A stretch of 64,000 bases of DNA from an uncultured Rhodospirillaceae bacterium (GCA_937887565.1 CALABS010000077.1:229054-293053); one strand, 5' to 3'; positions 17,126 through 25,110 are shown, counted from the first letter of the stretch. Made by a program: numbers and translations. Notes: generated from the sequence alone by a model not told the origin.

Positions 17126-18475
17126 ATGGGGGCTATCCTGGCCGAAGGCTGGCAGTCCCTCGATCGCCGGGATTATCGCCAGATGGCCGTCTATCTGGCC
17201 GTCATCGGCTTCATGGCTGCCGTTGCCCTGGGGTTCGCGACGGCCTTCCTTCAGGCCGCTTTCGGCACGGCCTGGGCAGCGGATGCGTGGACCAGCATTG
17301 CCCAGAGCGAGAACTTCGCCGCCCGCTGGCTGCGGGGGGTGTTCGGGATCAGCACCGGCAACTCGCCGACGGAAATCGGTTCAGCCTTGGGTGCCATGCT
17401 GCTGGTCTATAACGCCTCGGCCATGGGCTTGGGCGTCTTCCTCGCGCTCTACAACGTCGGTGTGGTCGTCCTCGAATCCGCCAAGCACGGCAAGGTCGGG
17501 GGGCAGCGGCACTCCATGCTGTGGGCTCCCATCCGGCTGGTCTTCGGCATGGGGCTGCTTGTCCCCGTAGCCGATGGCTGGAATGGTGGGCAGTTGCTTG
17601 CCGTCTGGCTTGCCGGACAGGGCTCAAAAGTTGCCTCGACGGTCTGGCAGGCGCATGTCGATCACCTGGCTTCAGGCCGAGGCGCGATCGTCACCCCGCC
17701 CGTGTCCGCCCAGTTGGAACCGGTCATCGGCACTCTGCTCAGCATCGAGACCTGTATGGCGGCATTCAACACCGTCGCCACCCTGAGCGGTGATCCGCCG
17801 TACATCGCGGTCAAGGTCGCTCGCCATTTGTCACCCAGCGGGCTTCCAGCCGCGACCTATGCTGTGGAGCGGTCCTACGACGGATCATCCCATTACCCCC
17901 GCAAGGCCTGCGGCTCGATCGTTTTCATTCCGCCAGAGGCCATGGACTATGCCGGCGAGCGGATAATGGTCGCGGCCCAACGTGACGCCCTGATGGCCGT
18001 CCTGCCCGAGATCCAGGCTCTGGCTCGGCAGATCGTGGAGGCCAATCACCCGAATCCTGCATTGCGGCAGCCGCTTCCCAGCACCAGTGTCGGAAGCAGG
18101 ATTGCCCAGCGATACATGCAGGCGCTGGTCGCCAAGGTTGGGCCTGCTGTCGATGCCCAGCATCACGAGGCGAGCCGAAAGGCCTCTGCGGAGATCGCCG
18201 CGGCGGGGTGGGTGGCTGCGCCAGCTTGGATCCATACCCTTTCCCGCATGAATTCCGAGCTGATCAAGACAGCCTCGACGCCCCCGGAAGTCAGTGGTCC
18301 GGCATTGGCCTGGGACTGGCCCGAGGAGGTTCGTGCCGCCGTGACGTCGGCCGACCAGTATTGGAATACCGCGTCCGCCGATATGGGCGTTCCCACGTTT
18401 CAGTCAGTGACCATGAGCGCCACGCCGCCCCCGTGGAAGATACGGCTCTATCCGAGCCCACTCGTCGTCGCTTAA
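17126..18475 (+). CDS. Truncated DotA/TraY-family type IV secretion protein
   Basis: This 449-residue frame resembles the N-terminal half of DotA/TraY inner-membrane proteins of IncI-type conjugation and Dot/Icm systems. Diagnostic parts are VVVLESAKHGKVGGQRHSM, LWAPIRLVFGMGLLVPVADG and LLAVWLAGQGSKVASTVWQ, with hydrophobic segments near residues 20-45, 95-120 and 150-175. Full-length relatives are considerably longer and end in further membrane segments missing here. The ATG at 17126 is chosen because similarity begins just after; the frame is open to 16904. No other tra/dot gene is present, so it is probably a non-functional remnant. Confidence 0.7.
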   Translation: MGAILAEGWQSLDRRDYRQMAVYLAVIGFMAAVALGFATAFLQAAFGTAWAADAWTSIAQSENFAARWLRGVFGISTGNSPTEIGSALGAMLLVYNASAMGLGVFLALYNVGVVVLESAKHGKVGGQRHSMLWAPIRLVFGMGLLVPVADGWNGGQLLAVWLAGQGSKVASTVWQAHVDHLASGRGAIVTPPVSAQLEPVIGTLLSIETCMAAFNTVATLSGDPPYIAVKVARHLSPSGLPAATYAVERSYDGSSHYPRKACGSIVFIPPEAMDYAGERIMVAAQRDALMAVLPEIQALARQIVEANHPNPALRQPLPSTSVGSRIAQRYMQALVAKVGPAVDAQHHEASRKASAEIAAAGWVAAPAWIHTLSRMNSELIKTASTPPEVSGPALAWDWPEEVRAAVTSADQYWNTASADMGVPTFQSVTMSATPPPWKIRLYPSPLVVA

Positions 18476-18683
18476 CCAGAAAAGCCCGCTTGCCATCCAA
18501 GCCTCCCGCCTCTGTCGGGAATCTTGAATCACAGCGCGGGCTCACTGGGAATCCCCTAATTGAGTACGGACCCTAGCGCACGACTCCTCCTTGCAGCCGC
18601 ACCGGCAGCGGCGGTCAATATTCCTGCGGATGTGCGCGCACATCTAAGAGAACTGGCGGAGAGCCAGCTATGATCCGGATTGA

Positions 18684-19325
18684 TCAATCGTCAGGAGGCG
18701 CATCCCGAACGTCCCTTGAGAAGTCATTTGCTGCGCGTCCAGATGCATCAAATTTTCCGACGGCATCTGCACCTGCCCATGTAGACACCATCTCCTCTCT
18801 TAGGGCGGAAAAAGTGGCGAGACCAAAGCTGTTTAGCCGGTAATCTGTTGGCGGCCCATTCTTATATGCATAGTGGCTTACCTGGATGAAATCGATTTTT
18901 ATTAAGTATTCTAATGCCGATTTAACCTGAGCAAGTTCCGCTCCAGAACATTTTTTAATACCATCTCCCAAGCCGCTGAAAGTAAGAACACATAGCTCCA
19001 TCGGCGTAAAGCCGCGGATCATATCCTGCTGCATACGACCATTCAAAAGCATTGATAAACCAACTTCGCGGACCAGTGGCCCCGTATAATTTTCCAGATA
19101 GGCCAACAGCGCCTTGCGGACCACAGGGTTTCTTGAAACAGAGGTTTCTGCAATAAGGCCAATTTCCTCCGGTTTCCCGAATTCATTGAGCTTAAGGGAA
19201 ACTGCAACGCGAGCCAAATCCGGTCGCGCCAGAACCATTATCGGCACAATGACGACAACGAATATCGCAGCGGCAAAACCACCGAAATGCGCGAAATAAC
19301 GCAAATAACGCAGCACTTTTGCCAT
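18684..19325 (-). CDS. AT-richer single-span membrane protein of the element
   Basis: A 213-residue protein I do not recognise. A basic N-terminus is followed by one membrane span at residues 13-33 (FAAAIFVVVIVPIMVLA). The cytosolic part is mixed helical, with YLIKIDFIQVSHYAYKNGPP resembling a winged-helix-like stretch, though this is weak. The start at 19325 has a perfect AAGGAGGG ribosome site. Its base composition is visibly lower in GC than everything around it, including many A/T third positions, so it was probably acquired recently with the element. It could be island maintenance, defence or unrelated cargo. Confidence 0.7.
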   Translation of the reverse strand: MAKVLRYLRYFAHFGGFAAAIFVVVIVPIMVLARPDLARVAVSLKLNEFGKPEEIGLIAETSVSRNPVVRKALLAYLENYTGPLVREVGLSMLLNGRMQQDMIRGFTPMELCVLTFSGLGDGIKKCSGAELAQVKSALEYLIKIDFIQVSHYAYKNGPPTDYRLNSFGLATFSALREEMVSTWAGADAVGKFDASGRAANDFSRDVRDAPPDD

Positions 19326-19342
19326 AGGCCCCCTCCTTGATA

Positions 19343-20341
19343 TCACCCCATCTTCCGCGCCAAATCCGCCGCACGCAGGTTCGTATACCGCTTGAGCATC
19401 TGCAAATCCTGGTGCCCCGTCACGGCGGCCAGCTCGAGGACGTTCCACCCCGCCTCTGCGAGCCGGCTGGTGGCCTCGTGGCGGAGGTCGTGCAGGTGGA
19501 AGTGGTGGAGGCCAGCGCGGTCCCTGGCTCGCGTCCAGGCGTGCTTGAGGGCGTCCAGGGTCACCGGGAACACCTGGCCCCCAATCGAGCACGGAAGGTC
19601 ATCCAGCGCCTTCACGGCGCGACTGCTGAGGGGGACGGTGCGCCCTCGCCCGTTCTTGGTATCCGGGAGGTGGGCAGTCCGGTCGACCAAGTCCACATGC
19701 TCCCAGGTCAGGGACAGCAATTCCCCGCGCCGCATGGCCGTTTCCAGGGCCACGATCACGAACGGCTTGATCCAGGGGTTCCGGGATGCGTCCAGGGCGT
19801 CCAGGAGCTTCTTTTCGTCGTCTGGTGACAGGCGCACGTCCCGTTCGTCCGCCACCTTTGGTCGGCGGACGTGGGATACCGGGTTGTCGATCAGCCCGAC
19901 CCGGCGCCGGACGGATTCCAGCACGGCATGCAGGAGGTTGATTTCCCGGCACACGCTGCCGGGCGCGATGGCCTCCAGGCGGCGGTCCCGGTATTCCTCG
20001 ATGTGGTGGGTGCGGAGGTTCGCGAGGGCGTAGGCGCACAGCGCCGGCTCCTCACGCTGGAAGCGCCCCAGGCGCACGGCCTCGATATCCCCGCCTTTAT
20101 GGGTCGGAGCGACGGCTTTGAGGTAATGGCCGATGGCATCCCCCAGCGTCATTTGTTCCGCCGGGCGGCGATCCACGAAGGCGCCGCGATCCATCTCGCC
20201 TTCGACGCCGCGCGCCCACGCCTCGGCGTCGTTCTTGCGGTCAAAGGTCTTGGATTGGACGGGGAAGCCCTGGCGGCGAATCTTCGCCTGCCAGCCGATC
20301 AGCTCGCCGTTGCGATTGAAGCGTTTGGTGATGGTCGCCAC
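19343..20341 (-). CDS. int: Tyrosine recombinase (phage-type integrase)
   Basis: A 332-residue site-specific recombinase. The N-terminal part (residues 1-75) has the arm-binding/AP2-like pattern RRQGFPVQSKTFDRKNDAEAW. The catalytic domain shows the full set: Arg in AMRRGELLSLTWEHV, Lys in LPDTKNGRGRTVPL, HLHDLRHEATS (H-x-x-R), GHQDLQMLKRY (His and nucleophile Tyr). I chose a GTG at 20341 because similarity starts there and a GGAG precedes it. It lies 125 bp inside the intact tRNA-Pro, consistent with integrating the element into the tRNA 3' end. GC is like the host, unlike its cargo neighbour. Confidence 0.9.
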   Translation of the reverse strand: MATITKRFNRNGELIGWQAKIRRQGFPVQSKTFDRKNDAEAWARGVEGEMDRGAFVDRRPAEQMTLGDAIGHYLKAVAPTHKGGDIEAVRLGRFQREEPALCAYALANLRTHHIEEYRDRRLEAIAPGSVCREINLLHAVLESVRRRVGLIDNPVSHVRRPKVADERDVRLSPDDEKKLLDALDASRNPWIKPFVIVALETAMRRGELLSLTWEHVDLVDRTAHLPDTKNGRGRTVPLSSRAVKALDDLPCSIGGQVFPVTLDALKHAWTRARDRAGLHHFHLHDLRHEATSRLAEAGWNVLELAAVTGHQDLQMLKRYTNLRAADLARKMG

Positions 20342-20342
20342 T

Positions 20343-20393
20343 GGGGGACACTCCGGGACAGTGCCTAATTGCTCAGTGTCCCCGAATTGTCCC
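20343..20393. promoter_or_regulatory. TGTCCC/GGGACA cluster beside int start
   Basis: Two inverted copies (GGGACA at 20345-20350 and 20355-20360) and two direct copies (TGTCCC at 20377-20382 and 20388-20393) occur within 51 bp upstream of int, mirroring the three copies near the other end at 16831-16857. They are candidate arm-type integrase/Xis sites and may also autoregulate int. Confidence 0.5.
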
Positions 20394-20430
20394 GCAAATT
20401 CAATCCCCGGTCCCATGCCGGTGATTAGAC

Positions 20431-20468
20431 CCATCGACAAACCGCAGAACTCTGCGGTTTGTCGATGG
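20431..20468. repeat. 18-bp perfect palindrome abutting tRNA-Pro CCA end
   Basis: CCATCGACAAACCGCAGA (20431-20448), AC, TCTGCGGTTTGTCGATGG (20451-20468). The right arm's last three bases are the CCA end of tRNA-Pro. It could terminate or process the tRNA now separated from its original terminator, or form part of the attachment site. There is no T-run downstream on the minus strand. Confidence 0.85.
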
Positions 20469-20542
20469 TCGGAGTGAGAGGATTCGAACCTCCGGCCCCT
20501 GCCTCCCGAAGACAGTGCTCTACCAGGCTGAGCTACACTCCG
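20466..20542 (-). tRNA. tRNA-Pro(CGG)
   Basis: On the minus strand a full cloverleaf can be folded: acceptor CGGAGTG/CACTCCG, D-arm GCTC..GAGC, anticodon stem CTGTC/GGCAG with loop TTCGGGA giving anticodon CGG, T-arm GGAGG TTCGAAT CCTCT, discriminator A and encoded CCA. It decodes CCG. It is the integration target of the adjacent element, whose insertion left the gene intact. Confidence 0.95.
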
Positions 20543-20630
20543 GTCGCCTGCGAGGCGCCTCTTATAACGCCAACCTCGGCGGGGTGCAAAGGGATTTTGC
20601 GCGGGGCGGAAAGTGCCTACATTCAAGGGC

Positions 20631-20852
20631 ATGACGCTGTGGACCGACACCTCTACCGTCACCTGTCCGGCCTGCGGACACCGCCAGTCGGAGTTCATGC
20701 ACGGCCCGCTGTCGCGGCTGGTCTGCGTCGCCTGCGGTCACGAGATGCGGCCGCCGCCCGGTGGTTGCTGCGTGTTCTGCGCCTATGGCGACTTCCCCTG
20801 TCCCGACCAGCAGGTGGCTGGGTCGTGCTCGTGCGGAAGCGAGGGGGCATAG
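20631..20852 (+). CDS. GDCCVxC-domain small metal-binding-type protein
   Basis: A 73-residue Cys-rich protein: TCPACGHRQ near the start, VCVACGHEMRPPPGG in the middle, then CCVFCAYGDFPCPDQQ. This matches the GDCCVxC family (zinc-ribbon-like, sometimes a selenoprotein in other bacteria; here all positions are TGC Cys codons). The family's role is unclear, possibly redox or metal handling. The ATG at 20631 is preferred to the frame from 20613 because family similarity starts right after. It is a single gene closed by a shared hairpin with glnA. Confidence 0.8.
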   Translation: MTLWTDTSTVTCPACGHRQSEFMHGPLSRLVCVACGHEMRPPPGGCCVFCAYGDFPCPDQQVAGSCSCGSEGA

Positions 20853-20855
20853 GAA

Positions 20856-20883
20856 AAGCCCCGCCGCTTGCGCGACGGGGCTT
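20856..20883. terminator. Bidirectional terminator between GDCCVxC gene and glnA
   Basis: AAGCCCCG (20856-20863) pairs with CGGGGCTT (20876-20883) around a GC-rich inner stem-loop. On the minus strand it is followed by TTTTCC, so it should end glnA; a weak T content serves the other side. Confidence 0.8.
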
Positions 20884-20907
20884 GCCTTGTCGAACCGGAA
20901 ACCCCGA

Positions 20908-22320
20908 TCAGACCGAATAGTACATCTGGAACTCGACCGGATGCGGGGTGTGCTCGAAGCGGTAGACTTCCTCGTACTTGAGCTCGATATACGCCTCGAC
21001 GAATTCCTTGGAGAACACGTCGCCCTTGCACAGGAAGTCGTTGTCGGCGCGCAGCGCCTCGAGGGCCTCGCGGAGCGATCCGCACACGGTCGGGACCTGC
21101 TTGAGCTCCTCGGGGGGGAGGTCGTACAGGTTCTTGTCCATGGGATCGCCGGGGTGGATTTTGTTGGCGATGCCGTCAAGGCCGGCCATCAGCATGGCGG
21201 AGAAGGCCAGATAGGGGTTGGCGCCCGGATCGGGGAAGCGGATCTCGACGCGCTTGGCCTTGGGGCTGGTGGCGTACGGAATGCGGCACGACGCCGAGCG
21301 GTTGCGGGCCGAGTAGGCCAGCAGCACCGGGGCCTCGAAGCCGGGGATCAGGCGCTTGTAGCTGTTGGTCAGCGGGTTGGTGAAGGCATTGAGCGCCTTG
21401 GCGTGCTTGATGATGCCGCCGATGTAGTACAGCGCGGTGTCCGACAGGTCGGCATAGCCCGAACCGGCGAACAGCGGCTTGCCGGCCTTCCACACCGACT
21501 GGTGGACGTGCATGCCCGAGCCGTTGTCGCCCGAGATGGGCTTCGGCATGAAGGTGGCCGACTTGCCGTAGGAGGCGGCCACGTTGTGGACGACGTACTT
21601 GTAGATCTGCATCCAGTCGGCCGACTGCACCATGGTGCCGAACTTGCAGCCCAGCTCGGACTGCGAGGGGGCGACCTCGTGGTGGTGCTTCTCGACCGGC
21701 AGGCCCATCTCGCCCATGATGGTCAGCATCTCGGCGCGCATGTCGACCTGGCTGTCGATCGGCGGCACCGGGAAATAGCCGCCCTTGACGCCCGGACGGT
21801 GGCCCAGGTTGCCCTCGGGCTTGACCTTGCCAGACGAATAGGGGCCTTCCTCGGAGTCCAGCGCGTAGCAGGCGGTGTTCATGCCGACTTCGTAGCGGAC
21901 GTCGTCGAACACGAAGAACTCGGCCTCGGGGCCGAAGAAGGCGGTGTCGCCGATGCCCGACTCGACCACGTAGCGCTCGGCGCGCTTGGCGATGGAGCGC
22001 GGATCGCGGTCATACAACTGGCCGGTGGCCGGCTCGACGATGTCGCAGAACATGATCAGCTGGGTCTGGGCGGCGAAGGGGTCGAGCACCGCCGAGGCGC
22101 AGTCGGGCTGCAGCACCATGTCGGACTGGTCGATGGACTTCCAGCCGGCGATGGACGAGCCGTCGAACATGATGCCCTCGGACAGCAGGTCGGCATCGAT
22201 GGTGCTGACGTGCTGGGCGGTGTGCTGCCACTTGCCGCGGGGATCGGTGAAGCGGAAGTCGACGTACTTAACGTCGTGCTCCTTGATCAGATCGAGGACT
22301 TTCTTGACGTCGTCGGACAT
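20908..22320 (-). CDS. glnA: Type I glutamine synthetase
   Basis: A 470-residue enzyme (the usual GSI-beta length) condensing glutamate and ammonia with ATP. Visible motifs: DGSSIAGW near residue 53, FFGPEAEFFVFDD (metal ligands), KHHHEVAPSQSELG, the glutamate site MHVHQSVWKAGKPLF, RNRSASCRIP and the adenylylation loop KNLYDLPPEE with the target Tyr near residue 398. The start at 22320 has AGGAA 8 bp upstream; the longer frame adds residues foreign to the family. It follows glnB by 65 bp, forming the classical alphaproteobacterial glnBA operon, controlled by NtrC and by adenylylation. Confidence 0.98.
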   Translation of the reverse strand: MSDDVKKVLDLIKEHDVKYVDFRFTDPRGKWQHTAQHVSTIDADLLSEGIMFDGSSIAGWKSIDQSDMVLQPDCASAVLDPFAAQTQLIMFCDIVEPATGQLYDRDPRSIAKRAERYVVESGIGDTAFFGPEAEFFVFDDVRYEVGMNTACYALDSEEGPYSSGKVKPEGNLGHRPGVKGGYFPVPPIDSQVDMRAEMLTIMGEMGLPVEKHHHEVAPSQSELGCKFGTMVQSADWMQIYKYVVHNVAASYGKSATFMPKPISGDNGSGMHVHQSVWKAGKPLFAGSGYADLSDTALYYIGGIIKHAKALNAFTNPLTNSYKRLIPGFEAPVLLAYSARNRSASCRIPYATSPKAKRVEIRFPDPGANPYLAFSAMLMAGLDGIANKIHPGDPMDKNLYDLPPEELKQVPTVCGSLREALEALRADNDFLCKGDVFSKEFVEAYIELKYEEVYRFEHTPHPVEFQMYYSV

Positions 22321-22385
22321 GGTCACGTTCCTGTGGAAGTTGGTGGTCGACAATAAATGGAAGACGTCTCTGGGGGCGCGGCCCG

Positions 22386-22724
22386 TCAGATGGCGTCGCT
22401 GCCCCTCTCGCCGGTGCGGATGCGGATCGCTTCCTCGACGGTGGAGATGAAGATCTTGCCGTCGCCGATTCGGCCGGTATGGGCCGCCTGCTGGATGGCT
22501 TCGACCGCGCGTTCGACGAGGGCGTCCTCGATCACCAGCTCGATCTTCACCTTGGGCAGGAAATCCACGACATACTCGGCGCCGCGGTACAGCTCGGTAT
22601 GCCCCTTCTGGCGACCGAAGCCCTTGGCCTCGGTGACGGTCAGCCCCTGAAGGCCGACCTCGTGCAGGGCCTCCTTCACCTCATCCAGCTTGAAGGGCTT
22701 GATGATCGCTTCGATCTTCTTCAT
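22386..22724 (-). CDS. glnB: PII nitrogen-regulatory protein
   Basis: A 112-residue protein, the standard PII length. It has the N-terminal MKKIEAIIKPFKLDEVKEAL, the T-loop with uridylylation Tyr-51 (GHTELYRGAEYVVDF), and the C-terminal GDGKIFISTVEEAIRIRTGE that binds nucleotides. PII reports 2-oxoglutarate and glutamine status to GlnE, NtrB and, in diazotrophs, DraT/NifA. It is upstream of glnA on the same strand. A sigma-54-type promoter lies 54 bp before the ATG. Confidence 0.97.
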   Translation of the reverse strand: MKKIEAIIKPFKLDEVKEALHEVGLQGLTVTEAKGFGRQKGHTELYRGAEYVVDFLPKVKIELVIEDALVERAVEAIQQAAHTGRIGDGKIFISTVEEAIRIRTGERGSDAI

Positions 22725-22777
22725 GAACCGCGTCTCTCGATAAGCGTGGGAACCAGCGTCAAGCGCGGTCCTCCATT

Positions 22778-22794
22778 TAGCACGCCTCGTGCCA
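22778..22794 (-). promoter_or_regulatory. Sigma-54-type promoter of glnBA
   Basis: On the minus strand TGGCACGAGGCGTGCTA has the invariant GG (-24) and GC (-12) separated by 10 bases, close to the consensus TGGCAC-N5-TTGC. It lies 54 bp upstream of glnB, in line with NtrC-dependent nitrogen control of glnBA in related organisms. An NtrC site was not identified. Confidence 0.7.
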
Positions 22795-22956
22795 ACTGGA
22801 TACTGGGAAGAATCCGCGAACAGCGGCGGAAACCCTGGCCTTGCTGCTGAATTTTCAGGCACTTGCGCCCATTCCTTGAGCAGACTCGCGCGCCCTCTTC
22901 GCCCAACCCGTTGGTCGTGCTAAGCAACACCCGATCGGATGGCCCGGGAGAGCTCG

Positions 22957-24111
22957 ATGCCTGCCAATAGCTTGTTCGCGTCCTGCGCAACGACGATCTT
23001 CGAGACGATGTCCCGGTTGGCCGCCGCCCACGGTGCCGTCAACCTGGGCCAGGGCTTCCCCGAGGGACTGGAGCCGCCGGCGCTGGTCGAGCGGCTGCTC
23101 CATGCCGCCGCCACGGGGACGCACCAGTATCCGTCCATGATGGGCGTTCCGGCGCTGCGCGAGGCGGTGGCGCGGCACGAGCGCGACTATTGGTCGCTGG
23201 CGGTCGAGCCGGCCGAGGTGATGGTGACCTCGGGCGCCACCGAGGCGCTGGCTGCCTGCTTCTTCGGCCTGATCGAGCCTGGCGACGAGGTGGTGCTGAT
23301 CGAGCCCCTCTACGACAGCTACCTGCCCATCATCCGCCGCGCCGGCGGCGTTCCCCGGCTGGTCCGGGTCGCGCCGCCCGACTGGGCCCTGCCGCGCGAC
23401 GAGGTGGCGGCGGCGTTCACCGACCGCACCCGGCTGCTGGTGCTCAACACGCCGGCCAATCCGTCCGGCAAGGTCTATGGACGCGACGAGTTGGAATTCC
23501 TGGCCGGCCTGCTGGAACGCCACGGCGCGGTGGCCGTCTGCGACGAGGTCTACGAACATCTGGTCTATGACGGCCGCCGCCACCTGCCGCTGTCCGGCCT
23601 GCCGGGCATGCGCGGGCGATGCCTCAAGATCGGCTCGGCGGGCAAGATCTTCTCGCTCACCGGCTGGAAGGTGGGGTGGGTGGTCGCCCCGCCCGACCTC
23701 ATGGCGCCGGTCGCCAAGGCCCATCAGTACCTGACCTTCACCACGCCTCCCTGCCTCCAGGAGGCGGTGGCCTGGGGGCTGGACCAGGCGCGCGAAAGCA
23801 TCGAGGGCCTGGCCTGCGTCCTCGCGTCGCGGCGGGAGCGGCTGGCGCGGGGACTGGCGGAGGTCGGCTTCGACGTGCTGCCGACGGCCGGCAGCTATTT
23901 CCTGACCGCCGACTTCCGGCCCCTCGGCCTGCACGGCAGCGACGACGCCGTCTGCCGCCACCTGACCGAGGCGGCGGGCGTGGCCGCCATTCCGGTTAGC
24001 GCCTTCTACCAGGGCGGCGAGGTCGACCACTATGCCCGCTTCTGCTTCGCCAAGACCGACACGGCCATCGACGCGGCGGTAGAAAAGTTATATAACTTTT
24101 TCCACAAATGA
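22957..24111 (+). CDS. Class I/II aminotransferase, KAT/YbdL-like
   Basis: A 384-residue fold-type I PLP enzyme. VNLGQGFPEG, ATGTHQYPSMMGVPALREAV and VTSGATEALAA match the kynurenine/glutamine/methionine aminotransferase (YbdL) group. NTPANPSGKVY, VCDEVYEHLVYDG and SAGKIFSLTGWKVGW follow, with the Schiff-base Lys in the last (family assignment). I chose the second ATG at 22957 because GGGAGAG precedes it, while the ATG at 22939 has no ribosome site. It is divergent from glnB with 232 bp between the starts. It may transaminate Met, Gln or aromatic amino acids. Confidence 0.85.
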   Translation: MPANSLFASCATTIFETMSRLAAAHGAVNLGQGFPEGLEPPALVERLLHAAATGTHQYPSMMGVPALREAVARHERDYWSLAVEPAEVMVTSGATEALAACFFGLIEPGDEVVLIEPLYDSYLPIIRRAGGVPRLVRVAPPDWALPRDEVAAAFTDRTRLLVLNTPANPSGKVYGRDELEFLAGLLERHGAVAVCDEVYEHLVYDGRRHLPLSGLPGMRGRCLKIGSAGKIFSLTGWKVGWVVAPPDLMAPVAKAHQYLTFTTPPCLQEAVAWGLDQARESIEGLACVLASRRERLARGLAEVGFDVLPTAGSYFLTADFRPLGLHGSDDAVCRHLTEAAGVAAIPVSAFYQGGEVDHYARFCFAKTDTAIDAAVEKLYNFFHK

Positions 24112-24174
24112 TAAGGCGATTAGCAGAAATTCCGTGGCATCATCGCGCGATGGTCCATGACGGAGGGCTGTGTC

Positions 24175-25110
24175 ATGCGCGTTCTTTTAGGCCTCGCGTC
24201 CGCTTTGGTGCTTTCCGCCTGCGGCGTGCCGGCGGGTCAGTTGCCGGCGACGCCGGGGGAAACGGCGTCCAAATACGGCTATGTTCCGCTCGATCCGTTG
24301 CCGGTCAACCAGGAGCCCAGCGCGGACAGCTGCAAGGAGGCGAAGACTCCCTGGCTGCCTTTGCTGCAGGCGCTTCCCGACCTGACCGTGCGGTTCGCGG
24401 TGGCGGAAGTGGATGCCAGCGGCGGCCTGACCTTCGGTCCCGCCAAGATCACCAGCGAGGGGAGCGCCTACCGCGCCATTCTCGACTACGTGAACGCCGA
24501 CGCGGTCCCGGTATCGATGTTCGTCCGCAAGATCGTCCTCGATCAGGGTGGCGCGCGGAAGGAAGTCAGCATCGCCTCGCCGGGAACCGCGGTAGGGTTC
24601 CAGGCCATTCTGGCCGATGACGCGGCCGCAGATCTGCGTGCGACGATCTCGGCGCGGTCCCAGGAGAACTACGACTACATCACCGTTCCGGTCTATGTGG
24701 GGGTCGGGTTGCGGCTTTCGGCGGATATCCGGGCGCTCAAGGGCGGCGTGGCCCTGAGCGGGTTGGGAACGATCGGTGTCCAGGCGGAGGCGAACGCCCT
24801 GTCGGGGACGCTGACGGTCCAAAGCCTGGGGGTCAACGGCAAGAGCATCGCCATGGCGCTGCCGCTGCCCAACAAGCTGGACCAGACCACCATCGAGACC
24901 GCCATCCTGGCGGTGGGCAGCAGTCGCGCGATCCTCTACGCCACCAACGGAGAGGCCGATGCCGGTAATCAGGCGCGGCCCTCGCCCCGGGTCGTCGGCC
25001 TATACAGCCCGATCGGCACGGACCCGCTTTTGATCAACGCCATCTACGCGGAGCTGTCGAAGACCCGGCCGGTCTGGCGGCGGCCCTGTGCGGAGGACGG
25101 AACCGCCTAG
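24175..25110 (+). CDS. Predicted lipoprotein, unknown function
   Basis: A 311-residue protein with a lipoprotein signal peptide: hydrophobic residues 3-15 and the lipobox LSAC (Cys about residue 16). The mature part is acidic to neutral and beta-rich, with long Ala/Gly/Leu stretches (e.g. RALKGGVALSGLGTIGVQ) and no recognisable domain. The ATG at 24175 is 8-10 bases after GGAGGGC, in a better place than the ATG at 24157. It follows the aminotransferase by 63 bp on the same strand; whether co-transcribed is unclear. Confidence 0.7.
   Translation: MRVLLGLASALVLSACGVPAGQLPATPGETASKYGYVPLDPLPVNQEPSADSCKEAKTPWLPLLQALPDLTVRFAVAEVDASGGLTFGPAKITSEGSAYRAILDYVNADAVPVSMFVRKIVLDQGGARKEVSIASPGTAVGFQAILADDAAADLRATISARSQENYDYITVPVYVGVGLRLSADIRALKGGVALSGLGTIGVQAEANALSGTLTVQSLGVNGKSIAMALPLPNKLDQTTIETAILAVGSSRAILYATNGEADAGNQARPSPRVVGLYSPIGTDPLLINAIYAELSKTRPVWRRPCAEDGTA

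Larger units (their letters stand above)
16698..20515. mobile_element. Small integrative element inserted in tRNA-Pro(CGG)
   Basis: A 50-bp perfect direct repeat bounds this 3.8 kb segment: the 3' half of tRNA-Pro at 16698-16747 and the same sequence inside the intact tRNA at 20466-20515. The tyrosine recombinase gene sits next to the intact tRNA and reads away from it, the usual arrangement for tRNA-targeted islands. TGTCCC motifs cluster near both ends. Cargo is a truncated DotA/TraY-like gene and an AT-richer membrane-protein gene; no relaxase, replication or excisionase gene is visible. It is probably a decayed remnant of a larger conjugative island. Confidence 0.88.

Noticed and set aside
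20631..20852. Selenoprotein reading of the GDCCVxC gene
   Set aside because: No in-frame TGA is present at the Cys positions; all are TGC.
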